Positions 1 through 6,819 of a DNA stretch of 15,695 nt are shown here, piece by piece. The notes under the pieces are model-generated. The model was not told where the DNA came from. It ran no database searches and saw nothing but the letters and a program-made list of their open reading frames with translations. Positions within the stretch are counted from its first letter, which is position 1. Each line of letters begins with the position of its first letter. The position numbers and the translations under genes were made by a program. Origin of the DNA: Planctomycetaceae bacterium (GTDB taxonomy: Bacteria; Planctomycetota; Planctomycetia; Pirellulales; UBA1268); NCBI GenBank assembly GCA_002862165.1, contig PKCL01000068.1:1-15695 (forward strand), written 5' to 3'.

Positions 1-636
1 GACGGCATGGTGCCATTGCGTGGTTCCAAGGGAACGCTCTACGAGGGAGGGTTGCGAGTCCCATCAGTTATTGAGTGGCCGTCACGAATTGAGCCGAAAA
101 TCTCTCAATTTCAGGCTGGCGCAGTCGATATATTTCCAACGATTCTCGAGGTTGTGGGGCTTCCAGAAGGAACCATGCTGCCGGTACACGATGGTATTAG
201 TTTGTGCCAACTCTTTGATGGTGAGTCCAGTGAACGCAAGAAGCCGATGGGTTTTCGCTGGAACGGTGGTGGTGCCTGGATTCACGGGCGATATAAGTTA
301 GTTATCTTAAACACGTCCAAAAACACAAAGAAGTCCAAGCAGAACAAAGAGTCTCAGGAACTGTTCGATCTTGTAGCTGATCCTACAGAGTCCAAAAGCA
401 TTGCTCAGGAAAAGCCAATTATTTTCCAAAATTTGATGCGTGAGTATGCCTTGTTCTCTGCATCAATTGATGAAAGTATGCGTGGTCGTGACTATCCCTT
501 GGGGATGCTGAAAGAGCCTGACCCGGAGCCCAAACGATGGACATCGGATGAAACAATTTACAGTCCTTTTCGCAAGGTATTCGGAGAAGAGCAAAAGCTT
601 TTAAATGAACTCACCAAACCGACCAAATCTGATTGA
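1..636 (+). CDS. Sulfatase (arylsulfatase family), C-terminal part
   Basis: The reading frame is open from the first base, so the gene begins left of the window and only the last 211 codons are seen. Sulfatases hydrolyse sulfate esters using a formylglycine made from a Cys or Ser. That active-site motif lies in the missing part. What is visible is the typical C-terminal half: G-S-K-G-T-L-Y-E-G-G-L-R-V-P at about residues 8-21, carrying the conserved Lys and the EGG-x-R-x-P signature, then the AVDIFPTILEVVGLP segment found in this family, and an F-D-L-x-x-D-P-x-E motif near residue 123. The last 60 residues are polar and Lys/Glu-rich. It ends 27 bases before the convergent NIPSNAP gene. Together with the second sulfatase it suggests desulfation of sulfated polysaccharides, in the periplasm or at the surface. 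The family is sure; the substrate cannot be read from this part. Confidence 0.92.
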   Translation, partial: DGMVPLRGSKGTLYEGGLRVPSVIEWPSRIEPKISQFQAGAVDIFPTILEVVGLPEGTMLPVHDGISLCQLFDGESSERKKPMGFRWNGGGAWIHGRYKLVILNTSKNTKKSKQNKESQELFDLVADPTESKSIAQEKPIIFQNLMREYALFSASIDESMRGRDYPLGMLKEPDPEPKRWTSDETIYSPFRKVFGEEQKLLNELTKPTKSD

Positions 637-654
637 TGCTGTTGGGCAGATTGG
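623..654. terminator. Imperfect inverted repeat between convergent genes, possible bidirectional terminator
   Basis: CCAAATCTG (623-631) pairs with CAGATTGG (647-654) through eight base pairs with one bulged A and a 15-base loop. It spans the stop codon of the + strand sulfatase and lies just past the end of the - strand NIPSNAP gene, where a shared terminator would be expected. There is no clean T-run on either side, so an intrinsic terminator is only a guess. Confidence 0.25.
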
Positions 655-663
655 CTCATTTCG

Positions 664-1446
664 TCACATTTCTGAATAAGCTTTTGGTACCAGAACATAC
701 TTATGAATCGTACTGACTGTCCCTTCATACTTTTTCACTTTACTAAGAACTTTCCAGGCGGGATGTTCTCGGAACGCTTTCCAAGACTGAATTCGTGATT
801 CTTCACTGGGGTACATTGTCAGATAGGTAAGGTTTGGGGTGTACGGGCCAATCACAGCTTGCCCGATAAAAATCGGAGTGATTCCACAGTCGAGGAAAAT
901 CGGCACCTCACCGTTATTGAACATGTCCACTTTAAGTTGCCCCAATTTTTCATGAGCACTTTCATATGTTCGTAGTTCATACACACGATTTTTGTTTGTC
1001 GTGACACTTGATGGAACTTTTATCTTCGGCCAGCAGTCCATAGCAACCAAAAGCTCACTTGAAATTCGCTGGTAGCTTTTGTCCCGATTGCCATGCGAAA
1101 AAAAAGCTGCTGCATCACCCAGATACTGCTGGTCAGACTGAACAACTTCACGATTCTGCACCATTGCCAAGGGGTCAGTGTGGGGAATGATCACAAAGGT
1201 TGTCTTGGTCCCGGTCTTATCACTCGGAGCATTTGTGAAAGCGCCAATAGGTCCGACACCGTGACGTTTTAGGCAAGGTAACAGAGCATTCGATAGGTAC
1301 TGGTCGACTACTTCTTCATCACCATTGTCACCAATGATGTATCCTCGAACCTCGTACACTTCAGCCCTTATATCTGAAGGGAAAATATAAAAATTTATAC
1401 CGAATGCAGTAAGTAGTACTGCAGTTTGAAAAATTATCTTGTTCAT
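664..1446 (-). CDS. Secreted NIPSNAP-family protein (two NIPSNAP-like domains)
   Basis: 260 residues. The N-terminus (about 1-28, MNKIIFQTAVLLTAFGINFY then a likely cleavage after I-R-A) looks like a Sec signal peptide, so the mature protein is probably periplasmic. Two ferredoxin-like NIPSNAP units follow. The first is at about 29-135, beginning E-V-Y-E-V-R-G-Y. The second is at about 153-255, beginning N-R-V-Y-E-L-R-T-Y-E and containing W-K-A-F-R-E-H-P-A-W-K near 222-232, which is the best-preserved signature of the family. NIPSNAP proteins resemble dimeric alpha/beta-barrel proteins; their biochemical role in bacteria is not settled, and exported versions are common in planctomycetes. No Shine-Dalgarno sequence is visible before the ATG at 1446. 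It lies 125 bases downstream of the minus-strand sulfatase and could be cotranscribed with it. The family call is secure; the function is unknown. Confidence 0.85.
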   Translation of the reverse strand: MNKIIFQTAVLLTAFGINFYIFPSDIRAEVYEVRGYIIGDNGDEEVVDQYLSNALLPCLKRHGVGPIGAFTNAPSDKTGTKTTFVIIPHTDPLAMVQNREVVQSDQQYLGDAAAFFSHGNRDKSYQRISSELLVAMDCWPKIKVPSSVTTNKNRVYELRTYESAHEKLGQLKVDMFNNGEVPIFLDCGITPIFIGQAVIGPYTPNLTYLTMYPSEESRIQSWKAFREHPAWKVLSKVKKYEGTVSTIHKYVLVPKAYSEM

Positions 1447-1571
1447 GTAATTACATTTCTGTGTAACTTGGGATAAAAGAATTCAGTAGGACACGGTAGT
1501 ACGACAGATTGCTTTTTTGATTTGTGGTTTGGTACATATTCGGCAACGGCGAAACCATGCAAATAAGAACA

Positions 1572-3125
1572 TCACTCTCTGTCGATGTTGTTTTCGTAAC
1601 GGCTTGGGACTGTTGGATATTCTGTTTCAACCGTATTTTTGTATTTTGACAAGAGCGACTGCATTATGAACTGATAGTTCGGCACTCCAAGAAGGTCCGT
1701 GTCTTCGTGCGGATCATTTTGTAAATTAAAAAGCTTTGTTGGTGTGAAGTGAGTGCGTTTTTGATCACTCTGCATGATTAATTTGTAAGGCGTCTCTCGA
1801 ATCATGACTTCGCACTGTGAGCCTGCCTGCTGCAGAAAGACATTTCTTTCCTCGAAGAGTCCCTTGCCTGTAAATAAGGGAAGTAAATTGTTTGAGTCCA
1901 AGGCCTGGTTGTTCATGAGTTTTGTACCCACTAAGGCGGCTAGTGTTGCGATAATATCCTGATTGCTAACCAGTTCTTTTGTGATGCCGGGAGAGATCTG
2001 GTCTGGCCATACTGCGAAGAAGGGAACGCGATGTCCTCCCTCCAGTGGAGAGTTTTTGTTGCCTCTCCATCCGCCGTTTGATTGATGGCCTTTTTTTCCA
2101 GCGGGCTGATCAGCGAGACCACCATTGTCTGAGGTGATGATGAGCAGGGTGTTGTTGTATTCATTAGTTGCGTGCAGGGCGTCGACAATGCGTTTGATCT
2201 GCATGTCAAGGTCAAGAAGCATGTCAAGGTGGTTTGTGGGTGTCTGCCCCATAATCTTTTTCCCATCAAAAAATTTCGGGGGACAATGTGGTAGGTGAAC
2301 CATTGGTGAGCAGTAGTACAAAAAAAACGGTCGGCTGCCTTGGCTGGCATCCGTTATGAAGTCGACTGCTTTCGCTGATAGTCGCTGGCCCATTTCACGG
2401 GAATCCCACTGGGAGTCGCCTAGGCCGGGCCCCTTGTCGGTGATGTCTTTCGGATGAATGGCAGTGTCTTCATTGAGATAAATCATTTGTGAGTCAGCAG
2501 CGAGTGGACTCCACGTCTGATTTTCATAAAGCAAATAAATTGGACCTTGAATTCCGCATGGAGATGTAAAGTCATAATCAAAACCACAATCTTTTGGTCC
2601 ACCTGAAATCCACCGAGTTAGATCAACCTTCCCGGTAAGATCACCATTCTTTGGGCCACGATAAAATTCTGTCTGGCCGGGAATGAGGAAGTCACCACCT
2701 AAGTGCCACTTGCCAATAAATCCAGTTTTGTAGCCAGCGTCACGGGCGACAGTTCCAAGCGTTGCATGTCCTGTTTTAAAAGCAGTTTTTCCAAAAGTAC
2801 TCCAGACACCCCACGGAGCATAAGAACGGTAGTTGTTGTTCCCACTCATAACGGCATAACGAGTTGGAGCACAGAGCGACGTGGCTGAGTGCCCGTCAGT
2901 AAACCAGAGCGAGTTTGAGGCGAGACTGTCGAGGGTAGGAGTCTCAACAACCGGCGTCTTATTCTGAATGGTTTGAACGTAGAAGCTGATATCACCAAGT
3001 CCTAGGTCATCTGCCAAGATGACAACAACGTTGGGGCGACTTTCAGTTGCAAAAACGGTGCATGAGCTGAAAAAACTGATTACAGTCAGCAGAATGAGTG
3101 GGATTCGATGACACTTCATATTCAT
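1572..3125 (-). CDS. Secreted arylsulfatase (type I, Cys-type formylglycine)
   Basis: 517 residues, full length for the family. Residues 1-27 form a signal peptide with probable cleavage V-F-A/T-E-S, so the enzyme is exported. Catalytic elements are all present: metal-binding Asp39-Asp40 in V-V-I-L-A-D-D-L-G; the sulfatase signature L-C-A-P-T-R with Cys85 as the residue converted to formylglycine; G-K-W-H-L-G-G with Lys139 and His141; His277 in P-M-V-H-L-P; Asp333-Asn334 in T-S-D-N-G-G; and Lys357 followed by L-E-G-G-H-R-V-P. It should hydrolyse sulfate esters, probably on a sulfated polysaccharide; the exact substrate is not predictable. Maturation needs a formylglycine-generating enzyme encoded elsewhere. 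ATG at 3125 was chosen because it gives the signal peptide; an in-frame ATG two codons later would serve equally. A weak AAGG lies about 11 bases upstream. The gene is divergent from the His-rich secreted protein and upstream of the NIPSNAP gene. Confidence 0.95.
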   Translation of the reverse strand: MNMKCHRIPLILLTVISFFSSCTVFATESRPNVVVILADDLGLGDISFYVQTIQNKTPVVETPTLDSLASNSLWFTDGHSATSLCAPTRYAVMSGNNNYRSYAPWGVWSTFGKTAFKTGHATLGTVARDAGYKTGFIGKWHLGGDFLIPGQTEFYRGPKNGDLTGKVDLTRWISGGPKDCGFDYDFTSPCGIQGPIYLLYENQTWSPLAADSQMIYLNEDTAIHPKDITDKGPGLGDSQWDSREMGQRLSAKAVDFITDASQGSRPFFLYYCSPMVHLPHCPPKFFDGKKIMGQTPTNHLDMLLDLDMQIKRIVDALHATNEYNNTLLIITSDNGGLADQPAGKKGHQSNGGWRGNKNSPLEGGHRVPFFAVWPDQISPGITKELVSNQDIIATLAALVGTKLMNNQALDSNNLLPLFTGKGLFEERNVFLQQAGSQCEVMIRETPYKLIMQSDQKRTHFTPTKLFNLQNDPHEDTDLLGVPNYQFIMQSLLSKYKNTVETEYPTVPSRYENNIDRE

Positions 3126-3216
3126 TGCCAGAGTACCTTTTCGGTGTACGACTTTCTGCGGTGCTGTATCCGATGGACAGTATTAGCGTTTGAAAGGAAA
3201 CCACACCGTACGATGG

Positions 3217-3252
3217 GTGAAAGATAGAAAAAAGAGTGAAAGATAGAAAAAA
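3217..3252. repeat. Two-copy 19-bp tandem repeat
   Basis: GTGAAAGATAGAAAAAA occurs at 3217-3233 and again, without mismatch, at 3236-3252, giving a period of 19 bases with GA between copies. It lies in the divergent region between the sulfatase and the His-rich protein, just before a TATAAAAT stretch (3258-3265). It may be slippage-prone or part of an operator; there is no further evidence. Confidence 0.8.
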
Positions 3253-3322
3253 TGTAGTATAAAATTAGTTTATCAATTTCTTATGCTAAGAAATGGTTTG
3301 TTGTTGCAAATTTAATTGACCT

Positions 3323-3327
3323 GGAGG
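3323..3327 (+). promoter_or_regulatory. Shine-Dalgarno GGAGG deciding the start at 3334
   Basis: GGAGG lies six bases before the ATG at 3334. This selects that ATG over the in-frame TTG at 3316, which would place the Shine-Dalgarno inside the coding region and spoil the signal peptide. Confidence 0.85.
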
Positions 3328-3333
3328 TACCAC

Positions 3334-3876
3334 ATGTTCCGTCATCTGTGTTTTTTAGTTATTGGCTTCTGTGCTGTGGCTTCAGTATCTTCTGCGAGTG
3401 CCCAGTCGTGGAAACATGCAGGCTCAAAAGCAGCTGGATATTATTCAGAATATCACGGTCACAGTTCTCATAGTCACTTATACGGTGCTCAGTCTCATGC
3501 AACGCACTACAGCAATTATCTTTCAACAACTACGACAGTAGACCCATCTGTTGCTCGTATAGCTCATGATTCAATTGGAAATCACCTTAATAAAACACAG
3601 CAGCACCTCAGTCAGATGAAAAACCAGCTTTCATCCCATGAAAATAAGGAAGGCGTCGAGTCCATCTCAGAAATAGAAGGTCATTTGCAGGATGCACGAT
3701 TGCACCACGCGGATCTCAATAAAATTACGATTCAAAAACCGATTGATGCAAAGGCTGCAAAGTCAACTGTCGATAGCCTTCAGTTGTCAATTAACAAAGC
3801 GATTGCTGGTCATGCGAGTCTTCTTGAATTGCTTGGCATTCAAAAACCAACAACCAAGGAAAAAGAGAGCAAGTAG
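3334..3876 (+). CDS. Small secreted His-rich protein of unknown function
   Basis: 180 residues, not recognised as any named family. Residues 1-23 form a clear Sec signal peptide (hydrophobic 6-17, cleavage A-S-A/Q-S). The mature N-terminus (24-62) is rich in His, Tyr and Ser, with Y-H-G-H-S-S-H-S-H at 40-48 and further His at 55 and 58. A polar, mostly helical stretch follows (about 71-165) with scattered His, including H-H at 124-125, then a charged tail K-E-K-E-S-K. There is no Cys after the signal peptide, so if metal is bound it is through His clusters. The start has a strong Shine-Dalgarno. Codon usage and length look like a real gene. It is the only + strand gene between two minus-strand groups and appears to be monocistronic, with a hairpin and T-run at its stop codon. 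Metal binding is an inference from composition only. Confidence 0.8.
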   Translation: MFRHLCFLVIGFCAVASVSSASAQSWKHAGSKAAGYYSEYHGHSSHSHLYGAQSHATHYSNYLSTTTTVDPSVARIAHDSIGNHLNKTQQHLSQMKNQLSSHENKEGVESISEIEGHLQDARLHHADLNKITIQKPIDAKAAKSTVDSLQLSINKAIAGHASLLELLGIQKPTTKEKESK

Positions 3877-3885
3877 TCTCTTTTT
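3860..3885 (+). terminator. Candidate intrinsic terminator of the His-rich protein gene
   Basis: AAAAAGAGA (3860-3868) and TCTCTTTTT (3877-3885) form a perfect nine-pair stem around the eight-base loop GCAAGTAG, ending in a T-run. The stop codon (3874-3876) lies in the loop. The stem is A/T-rich, so its strength is doubtful. Confidence 0.5.
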
Positions 3886-3979
3886 AGGCAGCTTAGTTAT
3901 CATGAGCATGAGGTCTAGAAAAGAATTGTTGTGGTCAATGATTCCTTCAGGATTTTTTAGTTACGGCTCGAGATATTTT

Positions 3980-4000
3980 GTATTAGCACATTGCTAATAC
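3980..4000. repeat. Perfect 9-bp inverted repeat
   Basis: GTATTAGCA (3980-3988), spacer CAT, TGCTAATAC (3992-4000). No T-run follows on the + strand. It could be an RNA hairpin or a dyad protein-binding site, and lies 104 bases past the stop codon of the His-rich protein. Confidence 0.85.
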
Positions 4001-4015
4001 AGCCAAGAAAACACT

Positions 4016-4033
4016 CGCCTTGTAAGGCGTTTT
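4016..4033 (+). terminator. Candidate rho-independent terminator
   Basis: CGCCTT (4016-4021) and AAGGCG (4024-4029) form a compact hairpin, effectively a CGCC/GGCG stem with loop TTGTAA, followed directly by TTTT and then GTT. If functional it would end any + strand transcript that passes the hairpin at 3860-3885. The T-run is short. Confidence 0.4.
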
Positions 4034-4273
4034 GTTGAGACGAATGCGTTCAGCATGAATGTGAGTGAGAGAACTGTCGGCATGCAGGTTCAGGGGTTTG
4101 TTGCCCGAACCGAAGGACTCGTAATCCATTGGTCAAATGTATACAGCCAATGAGTTGCACTTACTCGGATCTGTGAAAGGCGAGTCGATGTCCTTGTGTT
4201 CACGAAGAAAGACAATTTGCCGATGAGGCTGCGACGTCTGTTTCCGATAATTCATTAGAGTTGCCACGCAATG

Positions 4274-5317
4274 TCAGGCGCTTCGCTTGAGCTGTATTTT
4301 TCTGCGGCGGTGCGGTCGACTGGTGCGGACATGCCCCTCGTCGTATCGAAGTAGACGACTGGAGTTTAAGGAGACTTCATTTGATCTTTGTACTACTTTC
4401 GTTGCCTGGCTTTGCATGAGTCCCGAGAGTTCACGAAACCGCGGGATATACATTCCAAATTGCAGGAGTGCTACGAATCTTCCTACTAAAACAGGCAGGG
4501 TGCCAAGTGGTGCTCGTACTATTGCATGGCGAAGAATTTCGACAATGTGTAGCATCAGGCTTTGCAGTATCGGTTCAGCTGCAATTGATCGCCAGAAAAG
4601 TCGCTCTCCATATAAACCAGCTTTGAATGCTGGTTGCGGACGATGTCGCTCGGGCGCTGCTATAACCTTTGATGTTGGTTCAAAAACAACGCGGCCGCCT
4701 GTCGCGTGTAACGATATCGCCATATCAGCGTCTGCATATTCATCGCCACACGCAGGACAAAAACCAAACAGGAGTCGGTCAATCATTTGGCGACTCCAAA
4801 ACCCTGCTTCGAGTGTCGGGCCAGAGGGCGAGGGATAATCTTCCTTGTGAAAGCCTTGAACGCGTGAGGTATCACCCCGCGGTCGGAGCATGACACGTCT
4901 GCCACCGCGGCCTACTTCTATACCAGTTGCTACTATTCGATCGGTGTCATCAGATGCAACTTCAAGCGAAACGACGGCTGCGACTTGCTCGTTATTGAAA
5001 TGCTCGACCGCTACGTCAGTCCAGAATGGAGTTGCACGCCATCCAGTTGCTAAAATATGAACAATGCGACCAGTACTCGCGGCGAGTCCAAGATTGATAC
5101 ACGCGACACGGTTGGAACCAATAGGTGCCTGAATAAAGCGGACTTCCTCACCAACGCTCCACGGATCGTGATATCCAAAGCCGAGCACAACAACAATTTC
5201 TGAATTTTCGGGTCGATTTTCAAGGACGCTCACGAGAGTTTCCTCGAGAGTTGCCTCATCTCCAGGTGCTGGAATGATGATCGATAGCCGCGGTTGTGGT
5301 GCTGTATTGGTCGGCAT
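4274..5317 (-). CDS. GT2-like (GT-A fold) glycosyltransferase, atypical active site
   Basis: 347 residues from the ATG at 5317. The frame stays open upstream, but the extra 42 residues run into the neighbouring gene and look non-coding. Residues 11-45 (L-S-I-I-I-P-A-P, then E-E-T-L-V-S-V-L-E then I-V-V-V-L) are a clear GT2 N-terminus, and N-L-G-L-A-A-S-T-G-R-I-V-H-I-L at 75-89 matches the helix and strand leading to the metal-binding DXD. At that place the protein reads L-A-T-G-W (89-93), so the usual Asp pair is missing. A later acidic motif, G-D-E-Y-A-D-A-D-M-A at 191-200, resembles the ED region before the acceptor site. A possible membrane-associated helix lies at 272-290, and the C-terminus is strongly basic. 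It follows the 89-residue gene by 34 bases, probably in one operon. Substrate unknown; it may use a different metal site or be non-catalytic. Confidence 0.75.
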   Translation of the reverse strand: MPTNTAPQPRLSIIIPAPGDEATLEETLVSVLENRPENSEIVVVLGFGYHDPWSVGEEVRFIQAPIGSNRVACINLGLAASTGRIVHILATGWRATPFWTDVAVEHFNNEQVAAVVSLEVASDDTDRIVATGIEVGRGGRRVMLRPRGDTSRVQGFHKEDYPSPSGPTLEAGFWSRQMIDRLLFGFCPACGDEYADADMAISLHATGGRVVFEPTSKVIAAPERHRPQPAFKAGLYGERLFWRSIAAEPILQSLMLHIVEILRHAIVRAPLGTLPVLVGRFVALLQFGMYIPRFRELSGLMQSQATKVVQRSNEVSLNSSRLLRYDEGHVRTSRPHRRRKIQLKRSA

Positions 5318-5351
5318 GAGGGCCGTACCCCGTAGAATCAAGGGGACCGAA

Positions 5352-5621
5352 TTATGCGGCAACTCGCTGCGGTTGCAGGTCGTTGAAAAGATTGACCGTA
5401 TGAAGCATTTCACCATCAGCGTTATAAAACTGCACAACGCCACAGTCGATTAGCCACATTGCGAACATTTCTGTTACTCGATAGCACCGTGCAACACAAC
5501 GGCCTCGATCGATGCGAATGTTTTCTTGCAGATCGACGGCATCTTCAGTTTCCGCACCTAGGTCTACAAACAGACGGCTTACCATGTCGCGCACATCCGC
5601 GGCGTTCAAATGTAAATGCAT
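5352..5621 (-). CDS. Small conserved-looking protein of unknown function (89 residues)
   Basis: I do not recognise the family. The ATG at 5621 has an AGGAGG eight bases upstream, which favours it over an in-frame start 14 codons earlier that lies upstream of that site. The protein has an amphipathic N-terminus (M-H-L-H-L-N-A-A-D-V-R-D-M-V-S-R-L), an acidic centre with E-D-A-V-D-L-Q-E-N, then I-R-I-D-R-G-R-C-V-A-R-C-Y-R-V and a beta-like end (W-L-I-D-C-G-V-V-Q-F-Y-N-A-D-G-E-M-L). Three Cys are present. No signal peptide or membrane segment is seen, so it is probably cytoplasmic. It lies 34 bases before the glycosyltransferase gene on the same strand; the pairing suggests a shared pathway, but no role can be assigned. 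Confidence 0.7.
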   Translation of the reverse strand: MHLHLNAADVRDMVSRLFVDLGAETEDAVDLQENIRIDRGRCVARCYRVTEMFAMWLIDCGVVQFYNADGEMLHTVNLFNDLQPQRVAA

Positions 5622-5629
5622 TGCAGCAA

Positions 5630-5635
5630 CCTCCT
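5630..5635 (-). promoter_or_regulatory. Strong Shine-Dalgarno AGGAGG for the 89-residue protein
   Basis: The + strand reads CCTCCT at 5630-5635, giving AGGAGG on the coding strand eight bases before the ATG at 5621. It is one of only two strong Shine-Dalgarno sites in the window and fixes this start. Confidence 0.85.
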
Positions 5636-5947
5636 GTTGCGATAAAAACCTGGATGACCTCATGTCATACCGGAAGGTGGAAACCGTAGCGTTCTAACCT
5701 GCCCTAGCGGAAGTCTAGTTTTTGACTAATCTTCTACTCAGCCGTTATTTAAAATTCGGCATAGCTGATGAAGTCGAATCATGCTTACAAGCCAAGCCTG
5801 ATTATTCGCCCTGATCCCCCATCTCGTCCCATCTTCTCACAAATGATGATAGGGCTTGGAAACTAGGGCTGGACAAACATTTCTGGGGAACTTGATCCAC
5901 GGAGAGAGCACATGCCGGGTATTTGAAAGCAACCGGTTTTGCAGAGA
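5636..5947. other. Gene-free leader region between two minus-strand genes
   Basis: About 310 bases between the lipoate-ligase-like gene and the 89-residue gene. It must carry the promoter or leader for the latter if the two are not cotranscribed. I see no convincing promoter hexamer pair, terminator or open frame. Minor structure: TAGGGCT at 5850-5856 and 5864-5870, 14 bases apart, and the palindrome AACCGGTT at 5931-5938. Confidence 0.4.
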
Positions 5948-6739
5948 TCAAAGGCGTTCTGTCCAGTCAGATTGTCCGTATCGTGATTCTACGAGTCTAT
6001 GCACCTGATCACGCGGCCAGTTTGTTCTGAAAGTCCAAGCGGAAAATGCAGTTTGTACCGCCTTGTTAATTTTTTTGCGACCAATCGAGAGATTGGCCAA
6101 AAATTTGTCATGCTGTCTTTCCATTCGATATTGCGGTTCTCGAGGGGGATGCTGAAGGAGTTGTCCAACAAGTCCAAGCGGAAATGAATCTAAAAGAGTA
6201 CCGTGGTAAAGGACGCTGTGTCTTCGTACGCGGAGAGCATTTCCACTAACTTTTTTAACTCCATCAGCAGTGGAGATGACTAAATCAGAAGTCCCCTCTC
6301 GTGCAACAGGTGGCCCTATTTGGGAAAGTGCTTGAGCCAGAGGTTCGAGCATGAAGGCGTGTAGAGCATCAAGTGATGGTACGTCTTTAAAGGGAGCTAT
6401 GACAGACCACATAACACAGCCAGGACCGAGAATGACCGTTGCACCACCACTCGGCCGGCGTAGCACGGGAATGTTACGTTTGGCACAGACGTCAGAATTC
6501 ACTTCTTTGTGTAATTGGCTTGATGAGCCAAGAATGACTGCGGGAGCAGTTGCCTGCCACGTACGCACTACAGGATTCTTCAAATAGCCCGATTCGGCCT
6601 CATTTAAGAATGCCTCGTCGACGGCAAGCTGTTCGGCAGCGGTAATCAGTGGGGGAAGTGTTGATTCATCAAGCCACTGAGCGTTACTTCCGTTTATTTT
6701 TGTCACAATACGGCACCTTCTAGATGAAGAGTCTATCAT
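5948..6739 (-). CDS. Lipoate-protein ligase A family protein (BPL/LPL fold)
   Basis: 263 residues. The BPL/LPL catalytic domain spans about 33-250. Visible motifs are R-R-P-S-G-G-A-T-V at 94-102, matching the RRxSGGGAV nucleotide/lipoyl loop; K-K-V-S-G-N-A at 162-168, holding the Lys that in LplA contacts the acyl-adenylate; and the paired strand L-Y-H-G-T-L-L at 177-183. These proteins attach lipoate, or transfer octanoate, to E2 subunits of 2-oxoacid dehydrogenases or to glycine cleavage H protein. No dehydrogenase gene is nearby, so ligase, octanoyltransferase and amidotransferase roles cannot be told apart. The separate C-terminal domain of E. coli LplA is absent, as in many single-domain relatives. 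Start: ATG at 6739 has no Shine-Dalgarno; a GTG at codon 12 (6706) with AAGG nine bases before it is an alternative that keeps the whole domain. It is divergent from the HEAT-repeat gene. Confidence 0.8.
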   Translation of the reverse strand: MIDSSSRRCRIVTKINGSNAQWLDESTLPPLITAAEQLAVDEAFLNEAESGYLKNPVVRTWQATAPAVILGSSSQLHKEVNSDVCAKRNIPVLRRPSGGATVILGPGCVMWSVIAPFKDVPSLDALHAFMLEPLAQALSQIGPPVAREGTSDLVISTADGVKKVSGNALRVRRHSVLYHGTLLDSFPLGLVGQLLQHPPREPQYRMERQHDKFLANLSIGRKKINKAVQTAFSAWTFRTNWPRDQVHRLVESRYGQSDWTERL

Positions 6740-6788
6740 GTTAGGTATTGAGGAGCGTGGCCGTCATTGCCACATCGTCGAAGACCCC

Positions 6789-6819
6789 TTAGATTTATCC
6801 ACTCACTTTTTAGATTTAT
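6789..6819. repeat. Direct repeat TTAGATTTAT spaced by 21 bp in a divergent promoter region
   Basis: TTAGATTTAT occurs at 6789-6798 and 6810-6819, identical and exactly 21 bases apart (two helical turns), within the 85-base gap between two divergent genes. The second copy merges into TATAAT (6817-6822). The geometry suits a dimeric regulator binding one face of the helix. Confidence 0.6.

Larger units (their letters stand above)
3886..4273. other. Gene-free stretch with clustered inverted repeats
   Basis: No convincing coding frame on either strand. It holds a perfect nine-base inverted repeat with a three-base loop (3980-4000), a six-pair GC-rich hairpin followed by TTTT (4016-4033), a bulged hairpin (4087-4111), and directly after it an anticodon-arm-like segment (4113-4129). 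It lies between the convergent ends of the His-rich protein gene (+) and the glycosyltransferase gene (-), so it could hold terminators for both or a small structured RNA. Confidence 0.5.

Noticed and set aside
1940..2350. 136-codon open frame on the - strand inside the sulfatase gene
   Set aside because: Shadow frame of the sulfatase on the same strand; the sulfatase frame carries all the active-site motifs.
4087..4150. Complete tRNA gene
   Set aside because: Only an anticodon-arm-like part fits; the acceptor stem does not pair, and there is no D arm or GGTTC-containing T arm at the right spacing.
4287..4838. 183-codon open frame on the + strand
   Set aside because: Antisense to the glycosyltransferase; Cys/Arg/Ser-rich product with no domain pattern, while the minus-strand frame has clear GT2 motifs.
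5318..5443. 42-codon N-terminal extension of the glycosyltransferase
   Set aside because: It overlaps the end of the 89-residue gene, carries no GT2 pattern, and the conserved domain begins right after the ATG at 5317.
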